Shown one piece after another: positions 36,187 to 45,604 of a stretch of 64,000 nt of DNA (position 1 is the stretch's first letter; the number at the start of each line of letters is the position of its first letter). The stretch lies in assembly GCA_963842775.1 (NCBI GenBank), contig CAWJHQ010000005.1, forward strand, positions 434,001 to 498,000. Direction: 5' to 3'. Under the pieces are notes generated by a model. That model saw only the letters and a list, made by a program, of their open reading frames with translations, did no database searches and had not been told where the DNA came from. A program made the position numbers and the translations under genes. Source of the stretch: R-RK-3 sp963842775. Lineage in GTDB: Bacteria; Pseudomonadota; Alphaproteobacteria; Rhizobiales; Rhodomicrobiaceae.

Positions 36187-37816
36187 CTCTGCAGTGAATG
36201 CTCCTACCTATCTGACGCGTTCGCGCCTGCTCGCCGGCCTCGTGCTGATTATCTTTGCGGCCTTCGCAGGGGTCGAGACGGCTGCCGCGCAAGGGAGCGT
36301 CCCGCGCGTGGCCCTCGTGATCGGCAACGGGGCATATGCGCAGGCGCCCATCGAGGACGCCGTCGAAGGCGCGCGCGTGGTCGCCGATGCCTTGCGGCGG
36401 GGAGGATTCACCGTCATCTATCTTGAAAATGCGCGGCGGGACGAGATTCAGCAAGGACTGGTGAAATTTGCCAAGAGCCTCGAACGCGGCGGACACGGCA
36501 TTGTGTTTTATAACGGCCATGCGGTGCAGCATCAGGGCCGCAACTATCTCGTTGCAATAGACAGCAAAATCACGGGTGCCGATGACGTCCGGCGCGAAAC
36601 CGTCGACGTCGATCTCCTTTTCGATCCCATGATTGTGGCGCATACAGCGGGGAGCGTTATCATCCTCGACGCCAGCCGCGCCAATCCTTGGCAGGCGCTT
36701 CTCCCCGGCGGTCGTCGCGGCCTTGCGGAACCCCAACAGGTAAAATCCGTCACAGTTGTTTGTTCAACCGCCCCCGAGAAGATCGTGGCCAGCGGAGTGT
36801 GGGCTAGCGGCGTGTTTGCCGAGTGGCTTGCCCAGATGATGAAGACGCCCGATATCAGCATCGATGAGGTCATCAACCGGACGCGCACGGCAGTCGCCCA
36901 AATCAACGGCAAAGACCAGCGGGTGTGGCAATCCCAGCAGGCTCCGGCGGATCTGGTTGTGATTTCGGGGTCCAGGCCGTCGGCAGCAAAACCCGCCGAT
37001 GCGGGCTTCTGGGACAACATCAGCGGCGCCACATCCGAACCGGCGGGCCGGCAAACGCCACCGGCAAAGCCGGTCCAGACCCCGGCGCTGGCCGAGGCTC
37101 CGGCCCTGCCGATCCGCGATTGCCCGACCTGCCCCGAGCTTGCCCTTGTCCCCGCGGGAACGCTGACGATGGGCTCCACCGATGGGTTCGCCTTCGAGAC
37201 GCCGGTTCACGAGGTTACGATTTCCAAGGCATTTTTCATTGGCCGGCGCGAGGTGACGTTCGACGAATGGGACGCCTGCGTGAGCGAGGGCGGCTGCCAA
37301 TACCAGCCGGGAGACCGCGGTCAGGGGCGAGGCTTGCGGCCAGCCTCCGATCTCGACTGGAACGACGCGAAGTCCTTCGCCGCATGGCTGTCGCGCAAAA
37401 CCGGCAAGACCTACCGGCTGCCGACCGAAGCGGAATGGGAATACGCGGCGCGCGCCGGGACGAAGACCGCCTTTTACTGGGGAAATGCGATCGAAAAGGA
37501 CCGTGCCAATTGCGTCGGATGCAATTCGCAAGCCCTCAATCAAACGGTTGCGACCGGCACCTTTCCACCGAACCCGCTGGGTCTCTTGGACATGGCCGGA
37601 AATGCCGCCGAATGGGTCGAGGATTGCTGGGACAACAACTATAAGGCCGCGCCGAAGGATGGTTCCGCGTTTACCAAGGCGGACTGCCGCGAACGCGTCT
37701 TGCGCGGCGGTTCCTTCAACAACGATCAGCGCTTCGTCCGCACCGCCGCCCGTTTCAAATATGATTTCGATGTTCGTTACTATACGAACGGATTTCGTGT
37801 CGTACGAGAAAAATAA
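36176..37816 (+). CDS. Caspase-like/SUMF1 fusion protein lacking the catalytic Cys
   Basis: 546 residues. Signal or anchor helix at about 18-38 (LLAGLVLIIFAAFAGVETAA). Caspase-like (peptidase C14) domain at about 42-265: RVALVIGNGAYA, catalytic His115 in FYNGHAVQHQGRNYL. The Cys site of the usual DACR is Ser167 (IILDASRANPW), so it is a predicted pseudo-protease. A linker rich in Pro/Ala leads to a formylglycine-generating-enzyme-like (SUMF1) domain at about 320-546: LVPAGTLTMGSTDG, RLPTEAEWEYAARAG, MAGNAAEWVEDCW, RVLRGGSFNN. This SUMF1 copy lacks the paired catalytic Cys of true FGE, so a binding role is likely. It is followed by an adenylate cyclase. Confidence 0.88.
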   Translation: MSASSAVNAPTYLTRSRLLAGLVLIIFAAFAGVETAAAQGSVPRVALVIGNGAYAQAPIEDAVEGARVVADALRRGGFTVIYLENARRDEIQQGLVKFAKSLERGGHGIVFYNGHAVQHQGRNYLVAIDSKITGADDVRRETVDVDLLFDPMIVAHTAGSVIILDASRANPWQALLPGGRRGLAEPQQVKSVTVVCSTAPEKIVASGVWASGVFAEWLAQMMKTPDISIDEVINRTRTAVAQINGKDQRVWQSQQAPADLVVISGSRPSAAKPADAGFWDNISGATSEPAGRQTPPAKPVQTPALAEAPALPIRDCPTCPELALVPAGTLTMGSTDGFAFETPVHEVTISKAFFIGRREVTFDEWDACVSEGGCQYQPGDRGQGRGLRPASDLDWNDAKSFAAWLSRKTGKTYRLPTEAEWEYAARAGTKTAFYWGNAIEKDRANCVGCNSQALNQTVATGTFPPNPLGLLDMAGNAAEWVEDCWDNNYKAAPKDGSAFTKADCRERVLRGGSFNNDQRFVRTAARFKYDFDVRYYTNGFRVVREK

Positions 37817-37999
37817 CGATTGCGTATCGATATGCGTAACCCGAATTGCTGGCCGAGGCGGTGCGAGACCGGCTATAATGTGATAAATTCGAGGCCCCTG
37901 GATATTTGCGACCGTATACGGGCTGTCATGCCATTGAGCTAATCCGAGGCCTTTCAGATCCGGTCGTGTCCGGCGGGCCTGGTTGCAAACCGGTAGAAG

Positions 38000-39311
38000 A
38001 TGAAGCGGAAGATTGCAGCAATCCTCGCCGCCGACGCGGCCGAATACAGCCGAACTCGTCGCGGAGGACGAGGAGCAGGCGCTTCGGCAACTGGTTGCAT
38101 CGGTCGAGGTCTTCAAGGCGAGCATCGAAACGCATGGCGGGCGCATCTTCAATACCGCTGGGGACGCCGTCCTTGCCGAATTCCAAAGCGCGGTCGAAGC
38201 GGTGCGCTCGGCGATCGACATCCAGGAGCGCCTGAGCGTTCGCAACGAGGCATATGCTCCGAACCGGCGGATGATGTTCCGCATGGGCATCAGCATTGGC
38301 GATGTGGTCGAAAACGGCGGCGATCTGCTGGGCGACGGCGTCAACATCGCGGCGCGCCTGCAGACCTTGTCGCAGCCCGGCGGGCTGGCGATTTCGCGCT
38401 GGGTGCAGGAACAGGTCGCGGGCAAGGTCGCGAGGGAATTTCGCGATACCGGTCACCAGATCGTCAAGAATATGCCGGCGCCCATCCACGTCTTCCAGTC
38501 CGGCCCGGCGGCGGCTGCCCCGGCGGCGGCGGCCCAGGCTGAACCGGCTGCTGCTGCCCCGGCTGAACCGGCTGCTGAACCGAAAGTGCGGCGGGCGGCG
38601 CCCATCCACGTCTTCCAGTCCAGCCCGGCGCCGACGGCGGTTCGCCCGGCTATACCGGCTGAACCGAAAGTGCGGCGGCCGGTATTCTCACCGGCGATGA
38701 TGGACCGTATTCGGGGTATTGTCGCTCTGGCGATTGGCGTCGCCTTCCTCGGCGGCGTTATCGGTATGTTTGCGTTGAACCGTCCCGCGCCGGCGCCCGT
38801 CGCGCTTCGCGAAGCCCCGCCGGCCTCCGCGAAGCTGGAAAATCCTGCTCCACTGCAAAATCCTGCTCCCCTGCCTGTGGCAGTCGAACGATTGCCCGAT
38901 CCGCCGGCACCCACATCGCCTCAGACACCTGCGTTCATGTCACCCGAGCAGAGTCTGGCGACGAAAGGAGAACAGGCGCCGTCCGCACCAGCCGAATCCG
39001 CTTTGCCGCCTTCCGCGGCTCTGCCGGACCTCGCACCGCCCGCTAAGGAAGAGCCGCATCAGGAGCTCGCACCTAGCCCGCCGACACAAGCGGCTGCGCC
39101 ACCGCCCGCCGCGGATAACGGCAACGCCGGCCTTGCTCAAGACCAGCGCCCGCCGGAGAGTTCAGCCCCGTCGGCGCCTGTCCTGACACAGGACACGGCA
39201 CCCGACCGCAAGCAGCAAAAAAAGAGGCAATGCGCCGAGGTCCTGGAACGCGCGCAACTCGGCGATCTTACGTCGGATGACCGGGCCTTTTTGCGCAGCA
39301 ATTGCCACTAG
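38000..39311 (+). pseudogene. Class III adenylate/guanylate cyclase with TM helix, one-base frameshift near the start
   Basis: ATG 38000 gives MKRKIAAILAADAAEYSR, the normal family start with the first metal Asp, then the frame is lost. Removing one A at about 38049 leads to LVAEDEEQALRQL and the rest: TAGDAVLAEF with the second Asp, and GDGVNIAARLQTL with intact transition-state Asn and Arg. The catalytic set is thus complete, unlike the cyclase at 28803. After the cyclase domain come a duplicated APIHVFQS segment with Ala/Pro linkers, a transmembrane helix (IVALAIGVAFLGGVIGMFAL), a Pro-rich stretch and a Cys-containing tail (RQCAEVLERAQLGDLT). It lies 183 bases after the pseudo-caspase. Confidence 0.8.
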
Positions 39312-39417
39312 AGCGAAATCATTTAGGCGGAATTGATCAGGGATTCCCAAATCGGTCGAACAGTGATTCATCATCTGTGCTGGGAGGGGGCCGGCATGGA
39401 TGGCAAGACCTTATTCG

Positions 39418-39740
39418 ATGGATCTTCGCAAGCGTGTTGTTGAGCGTGCCCTGGCAGGCGAAAGCATTCGCAATGTCGGAGCAAGGTTCGGCGTCAGCCC
39501 GTCCGTAGTGTCGAAATGGTAGGGGCGGCTTCGTGCGACTGGTAGTGTAGCACCGGGGGCCAGATGGGCGGGCACAAGCCGGTGATCTTGGCGGCGCATC
39601 GCGAGTTTGTTCACGCGCGCTTTGCCGAGAAGCCTGAGCTGACCTTCCGCGGCCTGCAGAAGGAGCTTTCGGCGCAAGGCATTGGGCTGAGCTATGGCGC
39701 GATCTGGGCCTTCGTACATGTGAGGGACTTTATGCGCTGA
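39418..39740 (+). pseudogene. IS630-family transposase N-terminal remnant
   Basis: MDLRKRVVERALAGESIRNV followed by GARFGVSPSVVSKW is the IS630 helix-turn-helix; the next codon is TAG. After a frame change the second half continues with MGGHKPVILAAHREFV and LTFRGLQKELSAQGIGLSYG, IWAFVHV, as in IS630 proteins, ending at TGA 39740. The DDE catalytic domain is missing. A dead fragment. Confidence 0.75.
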
Positions 39741-40218
39741 TAGGCCCGTCAAAAACGCAAGGCGCCTCGGATCAATCCTCGCTTAAATGCGCTAGGTTAA
39801 CGCGACCTTAAGCTGCTCCAGCCCTTACTGGGACGGTCCGCTCGGGGACAACGGCAGCCGAACGCCCTCAGCGATATGGCCGGAATAGTCGATGAGCGGA
39901 CACTCGGCGTCTGCCGTTTGGGGCCGACTCCGGAAGTCGCGTATCTGGCTTCCGACGCGGACTTCCGCCCAAACCAAACTAACGCGCACCTTCGCCCACG
40001 ACGATAAACGGCGCCCTGTAAGAGGGTGCGCCTCATGCGGATCGCCTTTGTCGGCAGGGCGAGCATCGAGCGGCGTAATGCCACCGCCCGGTCGACAGCC
40101 CGATCACGTGCAATCTTGCGCATGGCCGACGTTGTCGATTGTGTGGAGCACCCGTTCCATGCTGACACGAGGTACATGTGGCAGCAGAGAGCACCATCAT
40201 ATTCCGACCGCATCTCGA
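39741..40218. other. Gap, no recognisable gene
   Basis: About 480 bases downstream of the IS630 relic. Open frames on both strands are rich in Arg/Ser and look antisense-like; none has a recognisable family. Probably debris between mobile-element scars. Confidence 0.35.
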
Positions 40219-40400
40219 TCAGCTCTCAGCAAACAGCGTGATACCAAACTCTTCGTTCAATTCGCGAAATAGCGCCTGCTCAGGATATTCACCCGGTTCA
40301 ATATGGCCGCCGAAGATGTCCTAAACAGCAGGACAAAGCGCTCGCTCCTTCGATCTGAGCCCGCGCGAAAATGGCTCGGCTTTGGACAATCAGCAGTAGT
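40219..40400 (-). pseudogene. NUDIX hydrolase C-terminal remnant
   Basis: Minus-strand reading gives a perfect NUDIX box, GGHIEPGEYPEQALFRELNE followed by EFGITL, matching GX5EX7REUXEEXGU, then a stop at 40219. Upstream in other frames are SRAIFARAQIEG and ERFVLLF, the preceding beta-strands, so at least two frameshifts separate them. The N-terminal part is gone. A relic. Confidence 0.65.
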
Positions 40401-40491
40401 TGCCGGCATGAATTGTCGTCCTGTGGTTCGGCGGATTCAGGCTTCCTTTATGGAAAAACTCTAATCTGCTGGCAGCGGAGGAGGGAAATCC

Positions 40492-41697
40492 ATGGCTGAG
40501 GTCAATGTGGCGTCTGCTTATAGCCTGGCGGCTACAGCAGACATTGCCGCAGAAGAAATCCGTTCCATCTTGGTGTCCCGTCTGAAAGGAGAGATTTCGC
40601 TTCTCACGGTATTTGCAACAGAAGCGCTTGCGCATGATGGCATCGTCAACGCGCTGTCATCCCGCTTTCCTGGCGTCCCAATCTTTGGCGGCACGACGTG
40701 TCGAGGTGTCATCACGGAAGCTGGCGTCCATATCGGTCGTCCGGGAGCCGTGGGCGTTCTTGCAATATCGGATTCTCTGGGCGCCTATGCCTCGGCAAGC
40801 GCCAAGATACGCGATGATGCCCGGTCGGCTGGACGGGAGGCGTTGGAAGCCGCGCTCGAGCGTGCGGGGCGGGCTTACGAATCACCAGCTCTGATTTGGA
40901 CCTGCCAGCCACCTGGGATGGAGGAACAGGTTCTCTCCGGCTTTGCGGATGTTGTTGGCCCTGACTGCCCGATCATGGGAGGATCAAGCGCGGACGAAGC
41001 CATTGCAGGCCGATGGTGTCAATTTTCCAAGGATGGGGTTGAGCAGAACGCGGTCACTGTCGCGGTTTTGTTTCCTTCCACATCGATCGGACTCGCGTTC
41101 AAGTCTGGTTACGCCCCGACGAAATCTTGCGGAATCGTAACCAAAAGCTCAGCACGTCGGCTGATCGAAATTGACGGCCTCTCCGCAGCGAGAAAATATG
41201 CCGACTGGACCGGCGATCAAATTGATCCGAGCGCTCCCGGAGTTATTCTGCACCAGAGCACCTTTACTCCGCTTGCACGCCGGGTCGGCACTTATGCGGG
41301 TGTCGATGAATACCTTCTATCGCATCCAGCCACGATCGAGTCCGACGGCGCAATTACGCTCTTCACCGAAGTCAATGAAGGAGAAGTGCTTCATGTAATG
41401 TCGGGGGGCCGCGAGAGCCTGATCGAGCGTGCCGGGCGTGTGGTCAGGGATGCTCGTAGTTCTCTGCCCGCGCCCGAGAGTGCCGTCAGCGGTGGTCTGA
41501 CGATCTATTGTGCGGGATGCATGCTAGCCATATCGGATGATCTGGACTCTGTGGCTGAAACCATCAAAACCGCCTTTGGCGAAGCCCCCTTCCTCGTCGC
41601 ATTCACATTCGGCGAGCAAGGGGCACTCATATCATCAGGAAATCGGCATGGTAACTTGATGATCGCTACGACGGTCTTCGCGCGATGCAAGATTTAG
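40492..41697 (+). CDS. FIST-domain sensor protein (NosP-like)
   Basis: 401 residues: FIST_N domain (LLTVFATEALAHDGIVNALS, FPGVPIFGGTTCRGVI, CPIMGGSSADEAIAG) and FIST_C domain (YLLSHPATIESDGAITLFTE, then CAGCMLAISDDL and FLVAFTFGEQGAL). In Pseudomonas, FIST proteins named NosP bind heme and nitric oxide and control a co-encoded histidine kinase. Here the gene overlaps a hybrid kinase by 13 bases, the same arrangement. Heme binding cannot be read from the sequence. No signal peptide: cytoplasmic. Confidence 0.88.
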   Translation: MAEVNVASAYSLAATADIAAEEIRSILVSRLKGEISLLTVFATEALAHDGIVNALSSRFPGVPIFGGTTCRGVITEAGVHIGRPGAVGVLAISDSLGAYASASAKIRDDARSAGREALEAALERAGRAYESPALIWTCQPPGMEEQVLSGFADVVGPDCPIMGGSSADEAIAGRWCQFSKDGVEQNAVTVAVLFPSTSIGLAFKSGYAPTKSCGIVTKSSARRLIEIDGLSAARKYADWTGDQIDPSAPGVILHQSTFTPLARRVGTYAGVDEYLLSHPATIESDGAITLFTEVNEGEVLHVMSGGRESLIERAGRVVRDARSSLPAPESAVSGGLTIYCAGCMLAISDDLDSVAETIKTAFGEAPFLVAFTFGEQGALISSGNRHGNLMIATTVFARCKI

Positions 41698-43454
41698 AAT
41701 TGCTGCGCGAACAGGTTTTTGAGCTTCAACGGCGCAATGACGCGGCACAGGCAAGCCTCCACGATTACTCGGCCATCGTCGGCTCCATGCTGGCAATTCT
41801 CGCGGCGCCGACAGTGGAAGACGTCGAAAATGTGATGCACCGTGGCCTTCTGACAGCGTCCGGCGCCCGCGCCGTCGCCGTGCTTGAGGCTCGCGATGAC
41901 GCGCTCATCTGCGCGCGCGCTTCCCAGGCGCGACTGATAGGAGCCAAAGTCAGCGCAGGGGCGCTCTTGAGCAGGGTGCTGGAGGGACGCGCCATCGCCA
42001 TCCCCGACATCCGGCGACCGCCGGATTTTGCCGAGGCGGTGGCATTACCGGGATGGGAGGAGTTTCGGGCGGCGGTCGCGGTCCCCTATTTAGGACCCGT
42101 GCACAAGGGCGTGCTCATTCTCCTCAAATCCGACATTGGATCATTTCGTGCGTTCGACGCCGATCGGTTCCAGCGCCACAGTGTGATTGCCTCACAAGGC
42201 ATGGCGGCAATATATCGGCACGAATTGGCATTAGCGCGCGCCGCAGCGGTTGCCGCGCGTGAAAAGGCACGCGCCTCCGAGACAGTCAAAACTAAGTTTT
42301 TTACCAATTTGAGCCATGAAATCCGGACACCACTCAACGGTATGCTCGGAATGGCGCAAGCTTTGGCGACGGATGCCCTGTCCGCTGAACAACAGGAAAA
42401 AATATCCGTAATTCTCGAGTCCGGGCACATGCTCAGATCTTTGCTCAATGATGTCCTCGACCTCTCCAAGATCGAAGCAGGCAAGCTGGAAATATCAGCA
42501 ATTCCTGGGAACCTTCATAACACGCTCAGCCGCGTGAGCCAGTTGTTCCAGACTCAGGCTGAGGACAAGAACCTCCAACTGTGTCTTCATCTTCAGGCAG
42601 ACTTACCGGAGCTATTGGCGTTTGATCCGGTGCGCGTCGGTCAATGCATCAGCAACTTGCTATCGAACGCAATCAAATTTACCGAGCGCGGACGCGTCGA
42701 TGTGACAACATTATCGATGCGGCAGATCAGCGGCGCGTATATGGTCACCATAGAGGTGTCCGACACCGGTGTCGGCGTAAGCTCCGAAGCGCAGGCCAGG
42801 CTATTCAGCGCGTTCAATCAGGCGGACGAAACAATCTCTCGAAGGTTCGGCGGTACGGGCCTTGGCCTTGCGATCTCACGACATCTCGCGCGCCTGATGG
42901 GAGGGGATCTCACGGTACAAAGCGAAGAAGGCCAGGGAGCGACCTTTCGACTGACATTTAATGCTTCGCAGATCACTAAACCGGTAAAATCGGCCGAACC
43001 GGATCAAGCGGCAACAAATCGCTCCTCTGCCGAAGGGAGGATGTTGCGCGGGACCCGTGTGCTTGTTACCGACGATAATGCTATCAATCGCCGGGTCATC
43101 AGGCTCCTGTTGGACCCGCTTGGCTGTCAAATTACCGAGGCAGCCAATGGCAAGGATGCGCTGGATCAACTCGCCATTAAACCTTTCGATATTGTTCTTC
43201 TTGATATCCGCATGCCGATCATGGATGGCGAGGAGGCGATCAAGCGCATCCGCTCGAGCGAGCATTCCTGGAGCGACCTCCCGGTGATTGCGCTCACCGC
43301 GGATTCAATGCACGGGGACAGAGAAAGGTGTATTGCGCTTGGGATGTCAGACTATGTGCCGAAGCCGGTGGATAAGGGAGAGTTGATTGCCAAGATGTGC
43401 AATCTGCTGGATGTTGTCTCCATGGATCCGGTCAAGACGGCTTCGGTCCCTTAA
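41685..43454 (+). CDS. Hybrid histidine kinase (GAF-HisKA-HATPase-REC), FIST partner
   Basis: 589 residues: N-terminal coiled coil (LELLREQVFELQRRNDAAQA), GAF-like domain at about 40-180, HisKA with His211 in FFTNLSHEIRTPLNG, HATPase (NLLSNAIKFTERG, DTGVGVS, FGGTGLGLAIS) and a C-terminal receiver (RVLVTDDNAINRRV, phospho-acceptor Asp in IVLLDIRMPIMDG, VPKPVDKGEL). It has no transmembrane helix, so it is a soluble kinase whose input is probably the FIST protein. The ATG lies inside the FIST gene (ATGCAAGATTTAG), implying translational coupling. Confidence 0.93.
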   Translation: MQDLELLREQVFELQRRNDAAQASLHDYSAIVGSMLAILAAPTVEDVENVMHRGLLTASGARAVAVLEARDDALICARASQARLIGAKVSAGALLSRVLEGRAIAIPDIRRPPDFAEAVALPGWEEFRAAVAVPYLGPVHKGVLILLKSDIGSFRAFDADRFQRHSVIASQGMAAIYRHELALARAAAVAAREKARASETVKTKFFTNLSHEIRTPLNGMLGMAQALATDALSAEQQEKISVILESGHMLRSLLNDVLDLSKIEAGKLEISAIPGNLHNTLSRVSQLFQTQAEDKNLQLCLHLQADLPELLAFDPVRVGQCISNLLSNAIKFTERGRVDVTTLSMRQISGAYMVTIEVSDTGVGVSSEAQARLFSAFNQADETISRRFGGTGLGLAISRHLARLMGGDLTVQSEEGQGATFRLTFNASQITKPVKSAEPDQAATNRSSAEGRMLRGTRVLVTDDNAINRRVIRLLLDPLGCQITEAANGKDALDQLAIKPFDIVLLDIRMPIMDGEEAIKRIRSSEHSWSDLPVIALTADSMHGDRERCIALGMSDYVPKPVDKGELIAKMCNLLDVVSMDPVKTASVP

Positions 43455-43839
43455 TCAACGGCATCGGTCAAGGGCGGGCATCATACGTCTGAGCATGGCC
43501 GAAACACCTCGGATGCCGACGATTGGTCGGCTACCTCAATCGTCCGTCCGCTGCTGCAAACTGCGCGGCGCCGACGAGATTCGTGCCCAAGCAATGCTTT
43601 GTGGTGGAGGAGTTATCCACCATCCGGCGTTGGCTATCATGGGGTTTCGCCCTGCTGATCTGATCAGCCCACACTTTCGCCCACCGATCGCCGTCGTTTT
43701 TCGCATCGATAGCAGGCTTCGCGCGCCCGCGCGTATCGCGGCGGAAACGGAAAGCGAGCCGGCCCCGAATTCGGTGGGTAGGCATAATGATGGGCTGGAA
43801 TAAAATCCGCCCAAAAAATCGTTGCTGACTAAGGATTTA
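43455..43839. other. Gap, no recognisable gene
   Basis: About 385 bases between the hybrid kinase and tRNA-Tyr. Open frames here carry no recognisable motif. It may hold the kinase terminator, but I saw no clear hairpin with a T-tract. Confidence 0.35.
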
Positions 43840-43924
43840 TGGTGGAGAGGGCTGGATTCGAACCAGCGTAGGCATAGCCAACGGGTTTACAGCCCGTCCC
43901 CTTTAGCCACTCGGGCACCTCTCC
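43840..43924 (-). tRNA. tRNA-Tyr (anticodon GTA)
   Basis: The minus strand folds as a class II tRNA with a long variable arm. Acceptor GGAGAGG pairs with CCTCTCC. The anticodon loop is CTGTAAA with anticodon GTA, and the T-loop reads GGTTCGAATCC. Discriminator A is at 43843 and the CCA end is genome-encoded (43840-43842). It is divergent from rlmB. Confidence 0.95.
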
Positions 43925-44196
43925 GGGAGTGCCATCCATCGCGCGTAAGGCGGATGAATGCGCAAGGCGGCGCTCAGCTGATTGCCGCCCGCGTTAGTAA
44001 CACCGCAAAGCGGGCCTTGCAATGAGTCGTCCCTCGCCAGAAGCCGTTTTTATATGTCTGCTCCGGGCTAAGTGCAATGCTGCTTTTTTGCCGGGTGCGG
44101 CCGCTGAACGGTGTATTAGAACATGATCAGCAAAAGGCGGTCCCGCAACGCCTGAGGAATTCAGATGCGCGGAAAACATTGGGTTTGGGACGGCCT

Positions 44197-44994
44197 ATGA
44201 AGGGCAATCGCTCCACGAAACAATTCAAACGGGCCGGCGGGCCGCCTCGCCTTGGGCGGCCGGAACGAAACGCGGGCATCTTGCGCATCTACGGCGTTCA
44301 TGCCGTGGAGGCCGCTCTCGCCAATCCGCGCCGCAAGATACGCGCGATCCATGCGACGGCGAATGCTGCGCAACGCATCGAACATCTGCTGCGCGGCAAG
44401 CTTCCGGAAATTCGTGCCGTCTCACCGAAGGATCTCGACCGTATGCTCGGGGAAGACACGGTCCATCAAGGCATCCTCATCGAAGCGGAGCCGCTGGATG
44501 AGCCCGCGATCGAGGATTTAGACGGGGCGCGCTTGCTGCTCGTCCTCGATCAAATCACCGATCCGCATAATGTCGGCGCGATACTGCGTTCCGCCGCCGC
44601 TTTCGGTGTCGATGCGCTCATCATGACCGCTCGCCACAGCCCGCCGCTGCACGGAGCGCTGGCGAAAGCCGCCTCAGGCGCACTGGAACATGTGCCCATC
44701 GTGCTGGTCCCCAACCTGGCGCGGGCGCTTGCGGAGATCGGCGATTTGGGCTTCACCCGCATCGGCCTCGATTCCGGCGGTCAGGCCGCGCTTGAGGACC
44801 ATCCGGCGGTGGATCGGCTGGCCCTGGTGCTGGGCGCTGAAGACCGGGGCTTGCGCAGGCTTTCGGCGGAGAATTGCGACGCCATATGCGCGCTGACCAC
44901 CTTCGGCCCGATCGCGAGCCTGAATGTGTCGAACGCCGCCGCCATCGCACTGCATCATGCGGCCCTCAAAATGCACGATCGCCCGGGAAGCTGA
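44197..44994 (+). CDS. rlmB: 23S rRNA 2'-O-methyltransferase RlmB (TrmH/SpoU family)
   Basis: 265 residues from ATG 44197. N-terminal substrate-binding domain (YGVHAVEAALANPRRKIRAI), then the SPOUT knot motifs: LVLDQITDPHNVGAILRSAA, LALVLGAEDRGLRRLSAENC and GPIASLNVSNAAAIALH. It methylates the 2'-OH of G2251 in the 23S rRNA P-loop (E. coli numbering) with SAM. In-frame codons upstream of 44197 look non-conserved. A hairpin overlaps its stop codon. Confidence 0.92.
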   Translation: MKGNRSTKQFKRAGGPPRLGRPERNAGILRIYGVHAVEAALANPRRKIRAIHATANAAQRIEHLLRGKLPEIRAVSPKDLDRMLGEDTVHQGILIEAEPLDEPAIEDLDGARLLLVLDQITDPHNVGAILRSAAAFGVDALIMTARHSPPLHGALAKAASGALEHVPIVLVPNLARALAEIGDLGFTRIGLDSGGQAALEDHPAVDRLALVLGAEDRGLRRLSAENCDAICALTTFGPIASLNVSNAAAIALHHAALKMHDRPGS

Positions 44995-45008
44995 GCTGCC
45001 CGGGCGAT
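44978..45008 (+). terminator. Hairpin at the end of rlmB
   Basis: ATCGCCCGGG (44978-44987) and CCCGGGCGAT (44999-45008) are perfect 10-bp inverted arms around an 11-base loop containing the rlmB stop. It lies between convergent genes and could serve both. No clear U-tract follows, so efficiency is uncertain. Confidence 0.6.
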
Positions 45009-45031
45009 TGGAGTATCGAATCTCGCAAAGC

Positions 45032-45319
45032 TTACTTGTATTTGTCCTTGTGGCCATGATGCCGGTGATGGCCCTTATCGTGGTGATGCTCACGGTAGCA
45101 GCCGTGACGGCCATGCAACTCATCGCCGATCTTGCGGACGATGTTGAGCGGCCATTCCTCGCGGCCGCATTCGCGCCCTACCAGGTGATCGACCAGCAGA
45201 TAAGCAGCGACGCCGATGGCGACCGTGGCGCCTCCGTCGGCCTTGGCTTGCTGTGCCGGGCCAATGCTCATCACGGCGGTCAGCGCCAGGGCCGCCACCG
45301 CTGTCGTAATTTTCATCAT
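45032..45319 (-). CDS. Small secreted His-rich protein
   Basis: 95 residues: signal peptide MMKITTAVAALALTAVMSIG with cleavage near KADG, a hydrophobic glycine/alanine segment (ATVAIGVAAYLLVDHLVG) and a C-terminal tail rich in His and Lys (EHHHDKGHHRHHGHKDK). Such a tail may bind metal ions. No named family. Convergent with rlmB. Confidence 0.75.
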   Translation of the reverse strand: MMKITTAVAALALTAVMSIGPAQQAKADGGATVAIGVAAYLLVDHLVGRECGREEWPLNIVRKIGDELHGRHGCYREHHHDKGHHRHHGHKDKYK

Positions 45320-45604
45320 ATTTCCCTCCGTCTAGCCGGCATTGTTGACTGTTAACGTTACGTCAATGAACCTAAAACAAGGACGCAATGCGGCGCCGTC
45401 TAATTTGAGCCGGAATTATTACCGTAACGTAAACTCCTCATAGTTCAGCATTAGGTCTGAACGGGGGATTAAAGGCGCCTCGTCGTACCCTACGGCAAGC
45501 AGGCGCGCAGACATAGCTAGAGAACAATTCAAAAGGCGCGGGTTTTCGCGAAAATCCGCACGAAAAATCGATACCGTGCTCGTTTCCGTTTGAACGATTA
45601 TCGC
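45320..45604. other. Gap, no recognisable gene
   Basis: About 285 bases; contains GTTAACGTTAC and the related ACCGTAACGTAA near 45352 and 45421, possibly parts of promoters. No gene seen. Confidence 0.3.
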
